14,491 nucleotides of DNA from an uncultured Eubacteriales bacterium (GTDB lineage Bacteria; Bacillota; Clostridia; Christensenellales; CAG-138), in the NCBI GenBank assembly GCA_900543475.1, contig UQRU01000052.1:1-14491 (forward strand), written 5' to 3'. The notes below the pieces were generated by a model. That model made no database searches. It had not been told where the DNA came from and saw only the letters and a program-made list of their open reading frames with translations. Made by a program: the position numbers and the translations under genes. This document shows positions 1 through 7,279 of the stretch, in pieces (the stretch's first letter is position 1; every line of letters starts with the position of its first letter).

Positions 1-6
1 CTGGCC

Positions 7-147
7 GCGCCGTAGGCGCAAGGGAGCTATGAAAACCTCGAAAAAGTGGCGCAAGCCACTTTTTCGACAGCCTGAGCGCCGGCTGGCCAAAGGCCAGCCG
101 GCGCCCTGGGCGCGCGTTGCGCGCCCGCCGCCCCCGGCAAACGCCGG
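7..147. repeat. Cluster of GC-rich intergenic hairpins
   Basis: Besides the terminator, this gene-free stretch holds a series of perfect small inverted repeats. They are a 5-bp stem at 7-11/15-19, a 13-bp stem at 76-88/92-104 with an AAA loop, an 8-bp stem at 108-115/119-126, and a 5-bp stem at 134-138/143-147. No ORF looks real here. The words CCCCGGCAAACGCCG and GGCCAGCC recur in near-identical form in the clusters at 9988-10149 and 14383-14478. This suggests a dispersed intergenic repeat family, but that is inference from three places only. Confidence 0.6.
38..67. terminator. Hairpin with A/T tracts, probable (bidirectional) terminator
   Basis: A perfect 13-bp stem (38-50 with 55-67) closes on a GCAA tetraloop. 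Its lower half is an A tract on one side and a T tract on the other, so either strand would give a GC-topped stem running into U residues. It lies about 95 bases beyond the stop of the minus-strand hydratase and could end that transcript, or one arriving from the left. The core (A tract, GTGGC, GCCAC, T tract) matches the terminator at 10157-10195. Confidence 0.65.
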
Positions 148-159
148 AGGAACGCCCAT

Positions 160-2391
160 TTACCGGGCGGCGTAATAGTTCATCAGGCAGCCATCCAGCA
201 GGATCTGCCGTTCGTCCTGGGTGAGGCCCTTAAGCTCCAGGGTCAGGTCAAAAACCCCATTCTGGGTGATGGCCTTGGCGGGGATGACTTCCACGCCCTG
301 CTCCACCGCAGCCCGGATATTGGGAAGGAAGATGGAATCGCCTACCTCATAGGGGAAATCAGCGCCCGCCGGCAGGGTAAAGGGTAGTAGGCCCCAGTTG
401 ATGCAGTTGCTCCGGTAGCGCTTGGTGGCGTATTCGTAGCAGATGTTGGCGCCGCCGCCCAATACCTTTTGGCAGGAGGCGGCCTGCTCCCGGGCGGAGC
501 CGTCGCCGGGCTTGTTGGCGAACACGCAGGAGGCGAGGGCCGTGGTTTGGGCCAAGGCCTGGGCGTCTCCCACCTTACCAAGGGTTTGGAGCAGGGCGTC
601 GTTGGGCTTGCCCTCCCGGCGGTCTGCTTCCGACTGGTTGATGGCCTTGCTGCGGCCCACATATTCCGGCACCCGGCGGGACAGTGCAAATTCCGCCAGC
701 CGCAGGGGATTGGAGCGGTAGGAGCTGGTTTCCCCGGAGGGGATCAGCTCGTCGGTGGTGGTGACCGGGTCCCGGATCACCGCGGCCAGCTCCAGCAGGA
801 GGTTATCCGTGAGGGGATACATTTTGGGCCAGTCGGTGATATTGGGGCCATAGCGTAGCTGGGTTTCCGGCTGGGGATGGCCATAGCCGTTGTAGACCCG
901 CTTTTCATAGATGGAGGGGTCGAAGTGGTAGTCGTAGTGGGGCACCTGGTAATCCACCTCTGTGGCGGGGGTGATGAAGCCCCCGTTGCGGGCGGTGGCG
1001 GCGATGGAGCGGGCGTCCATAAGGGCCACGGCAGCCACCTGGCCTTCGCCGGGCTTGGAACCTTCCCGGTTGGGGAAGTTGCGGGTGGTGTGACGGAGGG
1101 AAAGGCCGCTGTTATTGGGCACGTCCCCAGCGCCGAAGCAGGGGCCGCAGAAGGAAGGCTTGATGATAGCGCCGGCGGAGAGCAGGGCGCCGGTAGCGCC
1201 TACCCGGGTCAGCTCCAGGCTTACAGGCACGCTGGTGGGATATACGGAAAGGTTGAAATACCCGTTGCCCACGCTGCCCCCTTCCAGGATGGCGGCTGCT
1301 TCCACAATGTTGTCGAACAGGCCGCCGGAGCAACCCGCGATGATACCCTGGTCCGCCAGCACGCCCTGGGGCAGCACCTTGGAACGGAGGTCCAGATGGG
1401 CCTTGGGGAATTTTTTAGCCGCCTCCTCCTCCACTGCGGCCAACAAGTTGTCCGCATCCGCCAGGAAGGCCCGGATGGTATGGGCGTTGGAGGGATGGAA
1501 GGGCAGGGCGATCATGGGCTCGATCTGATCCAGGTCGATCTGGATCATGCGGTCATAATAGGCCACGGGGCCGGGGGTGAGCCGCTGGTAATCCTCCGGC
1601 CGGCCATAGGTTTGATAATAGGCCTTTATTGCATCGTCGGTCTCCCAGATGGAGGAAAGGCAGGTGGTTTCCGTGGTCATCACGTCGATGCCGTTGCGGA
1701 ACTCCACCGGCAGGTTGGCAAGGCCCGGGCCGGTGAATTCCAGCACCCGGTTCTTGACGAAGCCGTTGCCAAAGGTGGCGGCCACCAGGGCGATGGCCAC
1801 GTCGTGGGGGCCGACGCCCCGGCGGGGGGCGCCGGTCAGGTATACCAGCACCACCTCAGGGGCGGGGATATCATAGGTATTGGAGAGCAGCTGTTTCACC
1901 AGCTCCGGGCCGCCCTCGCCCACGCCCATGGTGCCCAGGGCGCCGTAGCGGGTATGGCTGTCCGAGCCTAGAATCATGCTGCCGCAACGGCTCATGGCCT
2001 CCCGGGCGTAGCTGTGGATGACGCTTTGGTTGGCGGGCACGTAGATGCCGCCGTATTTTTTCGCGGCGGACAGGCCGAACACATGGTCGTCCTCGTTGAT
2101 GGTGCCGCCAACGGCGCAAAGGCTGTTGTGGCAATTGGTCATGGCATAGGGCAGGGGGAAGCGTTCCATGCCGCTGGCCCGGGCGCTTTGGATGATGCCC
2201 ACATAGGTGATATCGTGGGAGATCAGCTTATCGAACCGGATCCGCAGCTGGGCGGGGTCCGAAGAGACGTTGTGGGCGTTCAGGATACCGGCTGTAATGG
2301 TATGCTGCCGGGCCTCCTGGGGGGAGATGTCCGCCCGGTCGGAAGGGACGCCGTTGACCAAAAATACCCCATGGTCCACCAATTGTATCAT
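160..2391 (-). CDS. Aconitase-superfamily hydratase (YbhJ-like)
   Basis: This 743-residue protein has the aconitase fold signature. The three expected [4Fe-4S] ligands are visible: C354 in AGCSGG, and C415 and C418 in FCGPCFG. The N-terminal GSDSHTRYG motif (142-150) and the TTRNFPNREG substrate-loop motif (435-444) also match the superfamily. The C-terminal 150 residues end in a swivel-type domain with NCINWGLLPF. It should be a cytoplasmic Fe-S hydro-lyase. Length and motif variants fit the uncharacterised YbhJ-like hydratase group rather than citrate-cycle aconitase or LeuC, so the substrate is unknown. The start is firm: AAGGAGA (2404-2398) sits 6 bases before the ATG. It is transcribed alone, with its own promoter upstream and the hairpin cluster downstream. 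An oxygen-labile cluster suits an anaerobe. Confidence 0.85.
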   Translation of the reverse strand: MIQLVDHGVFLVNGVPSDRADISPQEARQHTITAGILNAHNVSSDPAQLRIRFDKLISHDITYVGIIQSARASGMERFPLPYAMTNCHNSLCAVGGTINEDDHVFGLSAAKKYGGIYVPANQSVIHSYAREAMSRCGSMILGSDSHTRYGALGTMGVGEGGPELVKQLLSNTYDIPAPEVVLVYLTGAPRRGVGPHDVAIALVAATFGNGFVKNRVLEFTGPGLANLPVEFRNGIDVMTTETTCLSSIWETDDAIKAYYQTYGRPEDYQRLTPGPVAYYDRMIQIDLDQIEPMIALPFHPSNAHTIRAFLADADNLLAAVEEEAAKKFPKAHLDLRSKVLPQGVLADQGIIAGCSGGLFDNIVEAAAILEGGSVGNGYFNLSVYPTSVPVSLELTRVGATGALLSAGAIIKPSFCGPCFGAGDVPNNSGLSLRHTTRNFPNREGSKPGEGQVAAVALMDARSIAATARNGGFITPATEVDYQVPHYDYHFDPSIYEKRVYNGYGHPQPETQLRYGPNITDWPKMYPLTDNLLLELAAVIRDPVTTTDELIPSGETSSYRSNPLRLAEFALSRRVPEYVGRSKAINQSEADRREGKPNDALLQTLGKVGDAQALAQTTALASCVFANKPGDGSAREQAASCQKVLGGGANICYEYATKRYRSNCINWGLLPFTLPAGADFPYEVGDSIFLPNIRAAVEQGVEVIPAKAITQNGVFDLTLELKGLTQDERQILLDGCLMNYYAAR

Positions 2392-2463
2392 GTTGTTTCT
2401 CCTTCTCTCTCTTATATTGATGGGATAGACGGGAAGCTTATATACGCCATGCTTGTTTCCATA

Positions 2464-2493
2464 ATATTAAACCAACCCCCCATACCCTTTCAA
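2464..2493 (-). promoter_or_regulatory. Probable sigma-A-type promoter of the hydratase gene
   Basis: Read on the minus strand, TTGAAA (2493-2488), an 18-base spacer and TAATAT (2469-2464) make a good housekeeping promoter. It would give a leader of about 65 bases before the ATG at 2391. The same -35 hexamer is used before uppP and before the gene at 11706. Confidence 0.55.
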
Positions 2494-2556
2494 GCCTTTG
2501 GGAAGAAGAATACCTGTATACCTTTCCTGGAGGGGGCGAAAGCAAAGGGCGCGGCA

Positions 2557-2589
2557 TGGAAAACCGCCGTCCGCGGCAAAGGACGGCGG
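2557..2589 (-). terminator. Rho-independent terminator after uppP
   Basis: A perfect 9-bp stem (CCGCCGTCC at 2564-2572 with GGACGGCGG at 2581-2589) has an 8-base loop. On the minus strand it is followed by TTTTCC. It begins 16 bases after the uppP stop codon, so uppP is a single-gene unit and should not read into the hydratase. Confidence 0.8.
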
Positions 2590-2604
2590 CCAAAGGCGAG
2601 GGAC

Positions 2605-3399
2605 TTAGAAAAATACGTGGAAGGCCAGCTGGTCCAGCAGCACCAGGCAGCCTAAAACGGCGGTATACAGGGAAAACCCCAGCAGGCTTTTGGAGCGGAT
2701 GAGGCGGAGCATCCAGCGGATGGCCAGATAGCCGCTCAGGGCAGCCACCGCCATGCCGGCCAAGATGGGCCCCCAGGCGACCTCCCCAAAGCCTGCGTCC
2801 AGCACCTCCGGCAGCTGCAAGACCAGGGAACCCAGGATGGCCGGGATGGACAGCAGAAAGGAAAATTCCGCCGCCGCATCCTTGTTCAGGCCAAAGAGCC
2901 GGGCCCCGGCAATGGTGGAGCCGCTGCGGGAGACCCCGGGCAGGATGGCGATCCCCTGCATGGCGCCGATGCCCATGGCGCTGACCAGGCCCATTTGCTG
3001 GATGTCCAGTCCCTTGGATCTGCGGCGGCGGAAATAGCGCTCGCTGCCGTAGAGGATGGCGGCGGTGAGCAGGAACCCGGGCCCCAACAGGATGCCCTCG
3101 TAGGCGGCGGAGATCACATCCCGGAACAGGAAGGCCAGCAGGGTGGTGACGGCGGTGGAAAGCAGCAGCATCCCCACCTTTTTTTGGATGGGGCGCCGCA
3201 GCATTTCCCAAATTTGCCGCCAATACACCGCAAACACCGCCAACAGGGTGCCCACATGGAGCATGGTGGTAAAGAACAGGGCGCCCTCCTCCACCCCGAA
3301 GATGGTTTGGAGCAGCACCAGGTGGCCCGAGCTGGACACGGGCAGAAATTCGCAAAGGCCCTGTACCAGGCCCAGGAGCATGGCCAAAAACATATTCAT
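2605..3399 (-). CDS. uppP: Undecaprenyl-diphosphatase UppP/BacA
   Basis: UppP removes a phosphate from undecaprenyl pyrophosphate, regenerating the lipid carrier for peptidoglycan synthesis. Extra copies give bacitracin resistance in many bacteria. The 264-residue, mostly hydrophobic protein has both family signatures: EFLPVSSSGH at 17-26 and GVSRSGST at 155-162, with the catalytic arginine R158. The position equivalent to E. coli E17 is glutamine here (VQGLCE), a substitution seen in many homologues. I chose the ATG at 3399, not the ORF edge at 3465. The family begins right at MNxxLAxxLGxVxG, and the extra 22 residues would be hydrophilic and would overlap the promoter. No usable Shine-Dalgarno precedes this ATG (nearest AGGGA is 16 bases away), and the promoter places transcription start at or next to the ATG. 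Confidence 0.93.
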   Translation of the reverse strand: MNMFLAMLLGLVQGLCEFLPVSSSGHLVLLQTIFGVEEGALFFTTMLHVGTLLAVFAVYWRQIWEMLRRPIQKKVGMLLLSTAVTTLLAFLFRDVISAAYEGILLGPGFLLTAAILYGSERYFRRRRSKGLDIQQMGLVSAMGIGAMQGIAILPGVSRSGSTIAGARLFGLNKDAAAEFSFLLSIPAILGSLVLQLPEVLDAGFGEVAWGPILAGMAVAALSGYLAIRWMLRLIRSKSLLGFSLYTAVLGCLVLLDQLAFHVFF

Positions 3400-3405
3400 G
3401 CCAGT

Positions 3406-3434
3406 ATTATACCCGTCCCTTCCCTTCCTTTCAA
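3406..3434 (-). promoter_or_regulatory. Near-consensus promoter of uppP
   Basis: On the minus strand, TTGAAA (3434-3429), an exact 17-base spacer and a perfect TATAAT (3411-3406) are present. Transcription would begin about 7 bases below the -10 box, at about 3399, which is the A of the uppP ATG. The transcript would therefore be leaderless or nearly so. Confidence 0.75.
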
Positions 3435-3543
3435 CCGGCCACGGGATGGCCGGCTGGAAGAACACAATGAAATTTTTGTAAATTCAGCCAAAACAGTTTC
3501 CCAAAATGCAAACCTTGCTGTATACTTTCCAGACGGCTTGCTT

Positions 3544-3549
3544 TATAAT
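3544..3549 (+). promoter_or_regulatory. Possible -10 box for the YitT-family gene
   Basis: A perfect TATAAT lies 39 bases before the ATG at 3589. No good -35 hexamer stands at 16-18 bases; TTGCTG (3515-3520) is 23 bases away. If real, the promoter is weak or activator-dependent. It is back-to-back with the uppP promoter. Confidence 0.35.
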
Positions 3550-3588
3550 TGAGCTACGCTGGAATACTATGGGAGTTTTGGGGCAACC

Positions 3589-4488
3589 ATGCATGGCCCC
3601 GCAAAAAGAATGAAACAGACGATTCAAACCGAGCCCCCAAAGGCGAAACTGGACCTGAAGGAGGAAGGCCTTACCTTTTTGACCATCGCGCTGGTGAGCG
3701 TCATCCAGGCGGTGGCCATCTCGGGGTTTTATGTGCCCCACAGCTTTTTGGGCGGCGGCGTAACCGGCATTTCCATGCTGGTCAACTACATCACCGGGCT
3801 GCCGACCTGGCCCTTTATCATCCTGCTGAATATCCCCATCCTGCTGGTGGGCTGCAAGTTCCTACGGCTAAAAAGCGTCCTGTTCAGCCTGGTGGCCACC
3901 CTGTTGCTCTCCCTGGCCATGGGCCTGACCAGCGGCCTGAATTTCGGCGTTACGGACCCCCTGGTCTCCGCTGCGGCGGGGGCCTCCATCGTGGGCATCT
4001 CCGGCTCCCTGGTGGTGCGCCGGGACGCCACCATGGGCGGTACGGACATCATCGCCGCCATTATCAGCCGGAATTATTCCATCCCCATGGGCACGGTGAA
4101 CATCTTCTTCAACCTGGTCATCATGAGCGTGCTGGCCTTTGTCAAGGGCTTGGAAACCGCCCTGGTGTCCATGATCTGCATGTTCATCTGCAACGTGGCC
4201 TTCAACGCCGCCCTCAAGGGCATGAACCGGGTGATGACCCTGTTCATCATTTCCGAGAAATGGGATGAGATCGCCCCCCTGGTGCTCAACCAGCTCCACC
4301 GGGGCATTACCTACATCCACGCGGAGGGCGCTTATACCGGCGCCCCCAGGAAGCTGGTATATTGTATCGTGCGCTCCACCGAATTGGCCAGGGTCAAGCG
4401 CATGGTCAAGGAGCACGACCCCCACGCCATGTTCTCCATCATCGAGACCCAGGAGGTGGTGGGCCGGGGCTTTGGTTCCTTCAATTGA
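3589..4488 (+). CDS. YitT-family membrane protein (DUF161/DUF2179)
   Basis: This 299-residue protein has about five hydrophobic spans in its first 200 residues, including GFYVPHSFLGGGVTGISML and the conserved RRDATMGGTDIIAAI segment. A soluble C-terminal domain follows (about 215-290) with YIHAEGAYTGAPRKLVYCIV, typical of DUF2179. The family is common in Firmicutes, often in several copies. Some members are suggested to be transporters, but no substrate is established. The start at 3589 is uncertain: only a weak GGGAG stands 13 bases upstream. The alternative ATG at 3610 (MKQTIQTE) has no ribosome site either. The first 25 residues are hydrophilic and cytoplasmic. The dipeptidase follows 60 bases downstream with no evident terminator, so the two may share a transcript. 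Confidence 0.88.
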   Translation: MHGPAKRMKQTIQTEPPKAKLDLKEEGLTFLTIALVSVIQAVAISGFYVPHSFLGGGVTGISMLVNYITGLPTWPFIILLNIPILLVGCKFLRLKSVLFSLVATLLLSLAMGLTSGLNFGVTDPLVSAAAGASIVGISGSLVVRRDATMGGTDIIAAIISRNYSIPMGTVNIFFNLVIMSVLAFVKGLETALVSMICMFICNVAFNAALKGMNRVMTLFIISEKWDEIAPLVLNQLHRGITYIHAEGAYTGAPRKLVYCIVRSTELARVKRMVKEHDPHAMFSIIETQEVVGRGFGSFN

Positions 4489-4548
4489 TCCTGCCTGGCC
4501 GCTTACAGCGAATCCCCTTTCCATTACATAGATAAAGGAGCGATGCCC

Positions 4549-5907
4549 ATGAAACAGACCGATCAATGGCTGCAAGAACACCGGGAGGAGTTGATCGCCT
4601 CCCTACAGACCCTGGTGCGCTTCCCCAGCACCAAGGGAGAACCCGCCCCAGGTGCGCCCTTTGGCCCGGCAATCAAGGATTGCCTGACAGCCGCCATGGA
4701 ATTGGCGGAACAGCTGGGCCTGACCGCCAAGGATTTGGATGGCTATGTGGGCTATGCGGAGGCCGGGGAAGGGGAAGAGGAGCTGGGCGTGCTGGCCCAT
4801 CTGGACGTGGTGGCCCCTGGCAACGGCTGGCGCTTCCCGCCCTATGAAGGCTTTATCGAGGACGGCTGCATCTATGGCCGGGGCGTGATGGACGATAAGG
4901 GCCCGGCGGTAGCCGCCCTGTTTGCCCTGGCCGCGGTGAAGCACAGCGGCGCCAAATTCCGCCGGCGGGTCCGGGTGCTGCTGGGCTGCGACGAGGAGAG
5001 CGGCTGGGGCTGCATGGATCACTACGCCAAGGTGGAAAAGCTGCCGGATCTGGCCTTTTCCCCGGATGCGGACTATCCCCTGGTAAACAGCGAAAAGGGG
5101 ATCTTGCAGGTGCATTTTGCCGGGCAATTCCCCTCCCAGCTTCAGGTCAAGGCAGGCATCAAGTCCAATGTGGTGCCGGATCTGGCCCAGGCGGAACTGC
5201 CCCTTTCCCCGGAGGAGGTAGCCCCCAAGCTCCATCACCTGCCCGTTACCTGCGAGCCTACCCCCGCCGGCTGCCGGCTGGGCATCAAGGGCCGCAGCGC
5301 CCACGCCGCCCATCCCGACCAGGGGGATAACGCCCTCCAGGCCATGCTGGAGCTGCTGGCCCGGCTGCCCCTGTCCCAGGGGGACGCGGAAGTGGCCAAG
5401 CTGCTGCATCAGGCCTTTGCCCGGGATATCCATGGGGAAAGCTTGGGTATCGACGTTACCGATGCTTCCGGCCAGACCACCTGCAACGTGGCCATGCTGG
5501 ATTGGGAGCATGACGGCATACGGGACCTGTGCCTGGACCTCAGGCTGCCCCTGGGCCTAGATCCCCAGGACATCGCCCAGAAGATCGCCAAAGCCCTGGC
5601 CCCCGCCGGCTTGACCCTCACCGATACCCGCATCCAGCCCGGCCACTTCGTGCCCGCGGATAGCGAGCTGGTCCAGGCGCTTTTGCGGGTCTACGGGGAC
5701 CGCACCGGGCAAAAGGACCCCAAACCCCTGGCCATCGGCGGCGGCACCTATGCCCGCTGCATCCCCAACGCGGTGGCCTTTGGCTGCGAGCGGCCGGGCC
5801 TAGATAACCGGATCCACCAGCCCAATGAATTTATCCCCCTGGATAACCTGCTGGACGACGCCTGCATGATGGCGGACGCCATCCTGGCCCTGGCCTGCCA
5901 GCCCTAA
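4549..5907 (+). CDS. M20-family dipeptidase (PepV-like)
   Basis: This 452-residue cytoplasmic zinc dipeptidase probably belongs to the PepV/Sapep group, which cuts dipeptides taken up or released during peptide breakdown. The two-metal site is complete: H84 and D86 in AHLDVV, D115 in GRGVMDDKG, the base-and-ligand pair E149/E150 in CDEESG, D173 in SPDADYP, and the late histidine H423 in IHQPNEF. Residues of the lid domain lie between about 185 and 335. The start was moved to the second ATG at 4549. The ribosome site AAGGAG (4535-4540) is 8 bases from it but only 2 from the ATG at 4543. A strong terminator follows. Confidence 0.9.
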   Translation: MKQTDQWLQEHREELIASLQTLVRFPSTKGEPAPGAPFGPAIKDCLTAAMELAEQLGLTAKDLDGYVGYAEAGEGEEELGVLAHLDVVAPGNGWRFPPYEGFIEDGCIYGRGVMDDKGPAVAALFALAAVKHSGAKFRRRVRVLLGCDEESGWGCMDHYAKVEKLPDLAFSPDADYPLVNSEKGILQVHFAGQFPSQLQVKAGIKSNVVPDLAQAELPLSPEEVAPKLHHLPVTCEPTPAGCRLGIKGRSAHAAHPDQGDNALQAMLELLARLPLSQGDAEVAKLLHQAFARDIHGESLGIDVTDASGQTTCNVAMLDWEHDGIRDLCLDLRLPLGLDPQDIAQKIAKALAPAGLTLTDTRIQPGHFVPADSELVQALLRVYGDRTGQKDPKPLAIGGGTYARCIPNAVAFGCERPGLDNRIHQPNEFIPLDNLLDDACMMADAILALACQP

Positions 5908-5925
5908 AAACCGGGCCGCGCCCTG

Positions 5926-5962
5926 GCCCCTCGCCCCTGTTTCAGGGGAGCGGGGGGCTTTT
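5926..5962 (+). terminator. Rho-independent terminator after the dipeptidase gene
   Basis: The inner stem CCCCTG/CAGGGG (5934-5939 with 5943-5948) has a TTT loop. Below it is an outer 8-bp stem (5926-5933 with 5951-5958) with one G-U pair, separated by a 2-base bulge. TTTT follows at 5959-5962. It begins 18 bases after the stop codon. Confidence 0.85.
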
Positions 5963-6166
5963 CCGTGGCCCCAGTATGGAAAAACCTATAGATAAAATCG
6001 ATAAATCAGTCGTTGCCGTTCTACGCGTCCGAGAGGCACGAAAGGGCATTAGACCGCAAAAAAGGATAGAACGCCGCTCTAAAAAGTCGGCCAGTTGCCC
6101 CGCAGGACGGGCGATAAGGGCATAACAGACGTTTTATTGAAAAAAGCGATACGCTCCGAGAGGTCG
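5963..6166 (+). other. Gene-free region with repeated words and a possible folded RNA before the molybdenum operon
   Basis: No convincing ORF is present. CGTTCTA (6017-6023) and TAGAACG (6067-6073) are perfect complements. They enclose a second stem (6025-6029 with 6052-6057, one bulge) and an unpaired core. TCCGAGAGG occurs at 6028-6036 and again at 6155-6163, both preceded by TACGC with one inserted G in the first copy. AAGGGCAT occurs at 6042-6049 and 6116-6123. This could be a cofactor-responsive leader or a regulator-binding region. I could not match it to a known molybdenum-cofactor RNA by eye. Confidence 0.35.
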
Positions 6167-6195
6167 TTGTATTTGCCGGAGAATAATGGTATCAT
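6167..6195 (+). promoter_or_regulatory. Possible promoter of the mod operon
   Basis: TTGTAT (6167-6172), a 17-base spacer and TATCAT (6190-6195) would start transcription near 6202, leaving a leader of about 28 bases before the ATG at 6230. If this is the only promoter, the repeats at 5990-6166 act as DNA sites rather than as RNA. Confidence 0.45.
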
Positions 6196-6229
6196 ATACC
6201 CAATCCAATCTGCAGAGGGATTTCGAACC

Positions 6230-7249
6230 ATGAAACAGATCAAAACCGTAGACGCCGTGGGACATGTATTGTGCCACGATCTTACCCGTATCGTCAAGGA
6301 TCAATACAAGGACGCCCAATTCCGCAAGGGGCACGTGGTACGGGAAGAGGACATCCCCATGCTGCTGTCCATGGGCAAAGAGCACCTATACGTATGGGAG
6401 ATGCAGCCGGGCATGCTCCATGAGAACGACGCCGCGGAGCGGTTATGCGCCATTTCCAAGGGGCCGGGCATGGACCGGGGCCAGGTGAAGGAAGGCAAGA
6501 TCGAGCTCACCGCCCAATTTGCCGGCCTGTTCCAGGTGGATGAGGAACGGCTGTGCGCCATCAACAGCATCGGGGATATCATCATCGCCACCCGGCACGG
6601 CAACACCGCCGTCCAGGCGGGGGACCGGCTGGCGGGGATGCGGGTGATCCCCCTGGTGGTGCCGGAAAGCCTGCTAGAGCAGGCGGAGGCGGCGGCGGGG
6701 CAGGAACCCCTGCTCAAGCTGTTGCCCTTTGTGCGCAAGACGGCGGCCATCCTGGCCACGGGCAGCGAGGTGCAAAAGGGGCGCATCCAGGATACCTTTA
6801 CCCCCGTGGTGGTGGATAAGCTGGCCGCCTATGGGGTGAAGACCCTTTATACCGCCCATACCGGGGATGTGCGGGAGGACATCGTAGCCGCCATCCAGCA
6901 TGCCCGGGGCCTGGGGGTGGATATGATCCTGTGTACCGGCGGCATGAGCGTAGATCCGGACGACAACACCCCCGGCGCCATCCGGGCGGCGGGGCCGAAC
7001 ATCGTTTCCTACGGGGCGCCGGTGCTGCCTGGGGCCATGTTCCTGCTGGGGTATTTTGCCGATGGTATGCCCATCCTGGGCTTGCCGGGCTGCGTCATGT
7101 ACGCAGGCGCTACGGTGTTCGATCTGCTTTTGCCCCGGATCTTGGCGGACGTGCCCGTCACCCGGGCGGACATTGCCCGCATGGGCAACGGAGGCCTGTG
7201 CTTGGGCTGCAAGCCCTGCAAATACCCTATATGCCCCTTTGGAAAATAG
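6230..7249 (+). CDS. Molybdopterin-binding-domain protein with cysteine-rich tail
   Basis: This 339-residue soluble protein has the MoeA/MogA-type molybdopterin-binding fold in its second half. Visible parts are ILATGSEVQKG, then CTGGMSVDPDDNTPGAIRAAG, then LPGCVMYAGATVFD. The N-terminal 150 residues (start MKQIKTVDAVGHVLCHD) are not the MoeA linker domains but a region typical of a clostridial family of stand-alone proteins of this kind. The extreme C-terminus CLGCKPCKYPIC (C324, C327, C330, C335) looks like a metal site. Its role is probably cofactor handling or molybdenum-dependent regulation, not proven. The start at 6230 has AGAGGGA 9 bases upstream; the 45-residue extension to 6095 is basic, non-conserved-looking and overlaps the promoter. 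It is first in the operon, 30 bases before modA. Confidence 0.85.
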   Translation: MKQIKTVDAVGHVLCHDLTRIVKDQYKDAQFRKGHVVREEDIPMLLSMGKEHLYVWEMQPGMLHENDAAERLCAISKGPGMDRGQVKEGKIELTAQFAGLFQVDEERLCAINSIGDIIIATRHGNTAVQAGDRLAGMRVIPLVVPESLLEQAEAAAGQEPLLKLLPFVRKTAAILATGSEVQKGRIQDTFTPVVVDKLAAYGVKTLYTAHTGDVREDIVAAIQHARGLGVDMILCTGGMSVDPDDNTPGAIRAAGPNIVSYGAPVLPGAMFLLGYFADGMPILGLPGCVMYAGATVFDLLLPRILADVPVTRADIARMGNGGLCLGCKPCKYPICPFGK

Positions 7250-7279
7250 GGGCGCCCTACAAAAAAGAGGTAAACATCC

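Noticed and set aside
877..1971. Long plus-strand ORF (364 codons) opposite the hydratase gene
   Set aside because: It lies wholly antisense to a gene with intact family motifs. Its Gly/His/Ala-rich translation is the usual shadow of a GC-rich codon bias, and no family is recognisable.
2014..2655. Plus-strand ORF running from the hydratase antisense into the uppP 3' end
   Set aside because: It crosses the hydratase promoter and the uppP terminator hairpin, which makes a real gene implausible.
2438..3355. Minus-strand ORF (305 codons) in another frame over uppP
   Set aside because: UppP motifs are in the 2605-3399 frame; this frame is Pro/Gly/Arg-rich and has no ribosome site or known domain.
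4603..5511. Minus-strand ORF (302 codons) opposite the dipeptidase gene
   Set aside because: It is antisense to a gene with a complete metal site, low in complexity and without family likeness.
6095..6229. N-terminal extension of the MPT-binding protein
   Set aside because: The extension is basic, carries no domain, and overlaps a plausible promoter. AGAGGGA at a good distance supports the ATG at 6230.
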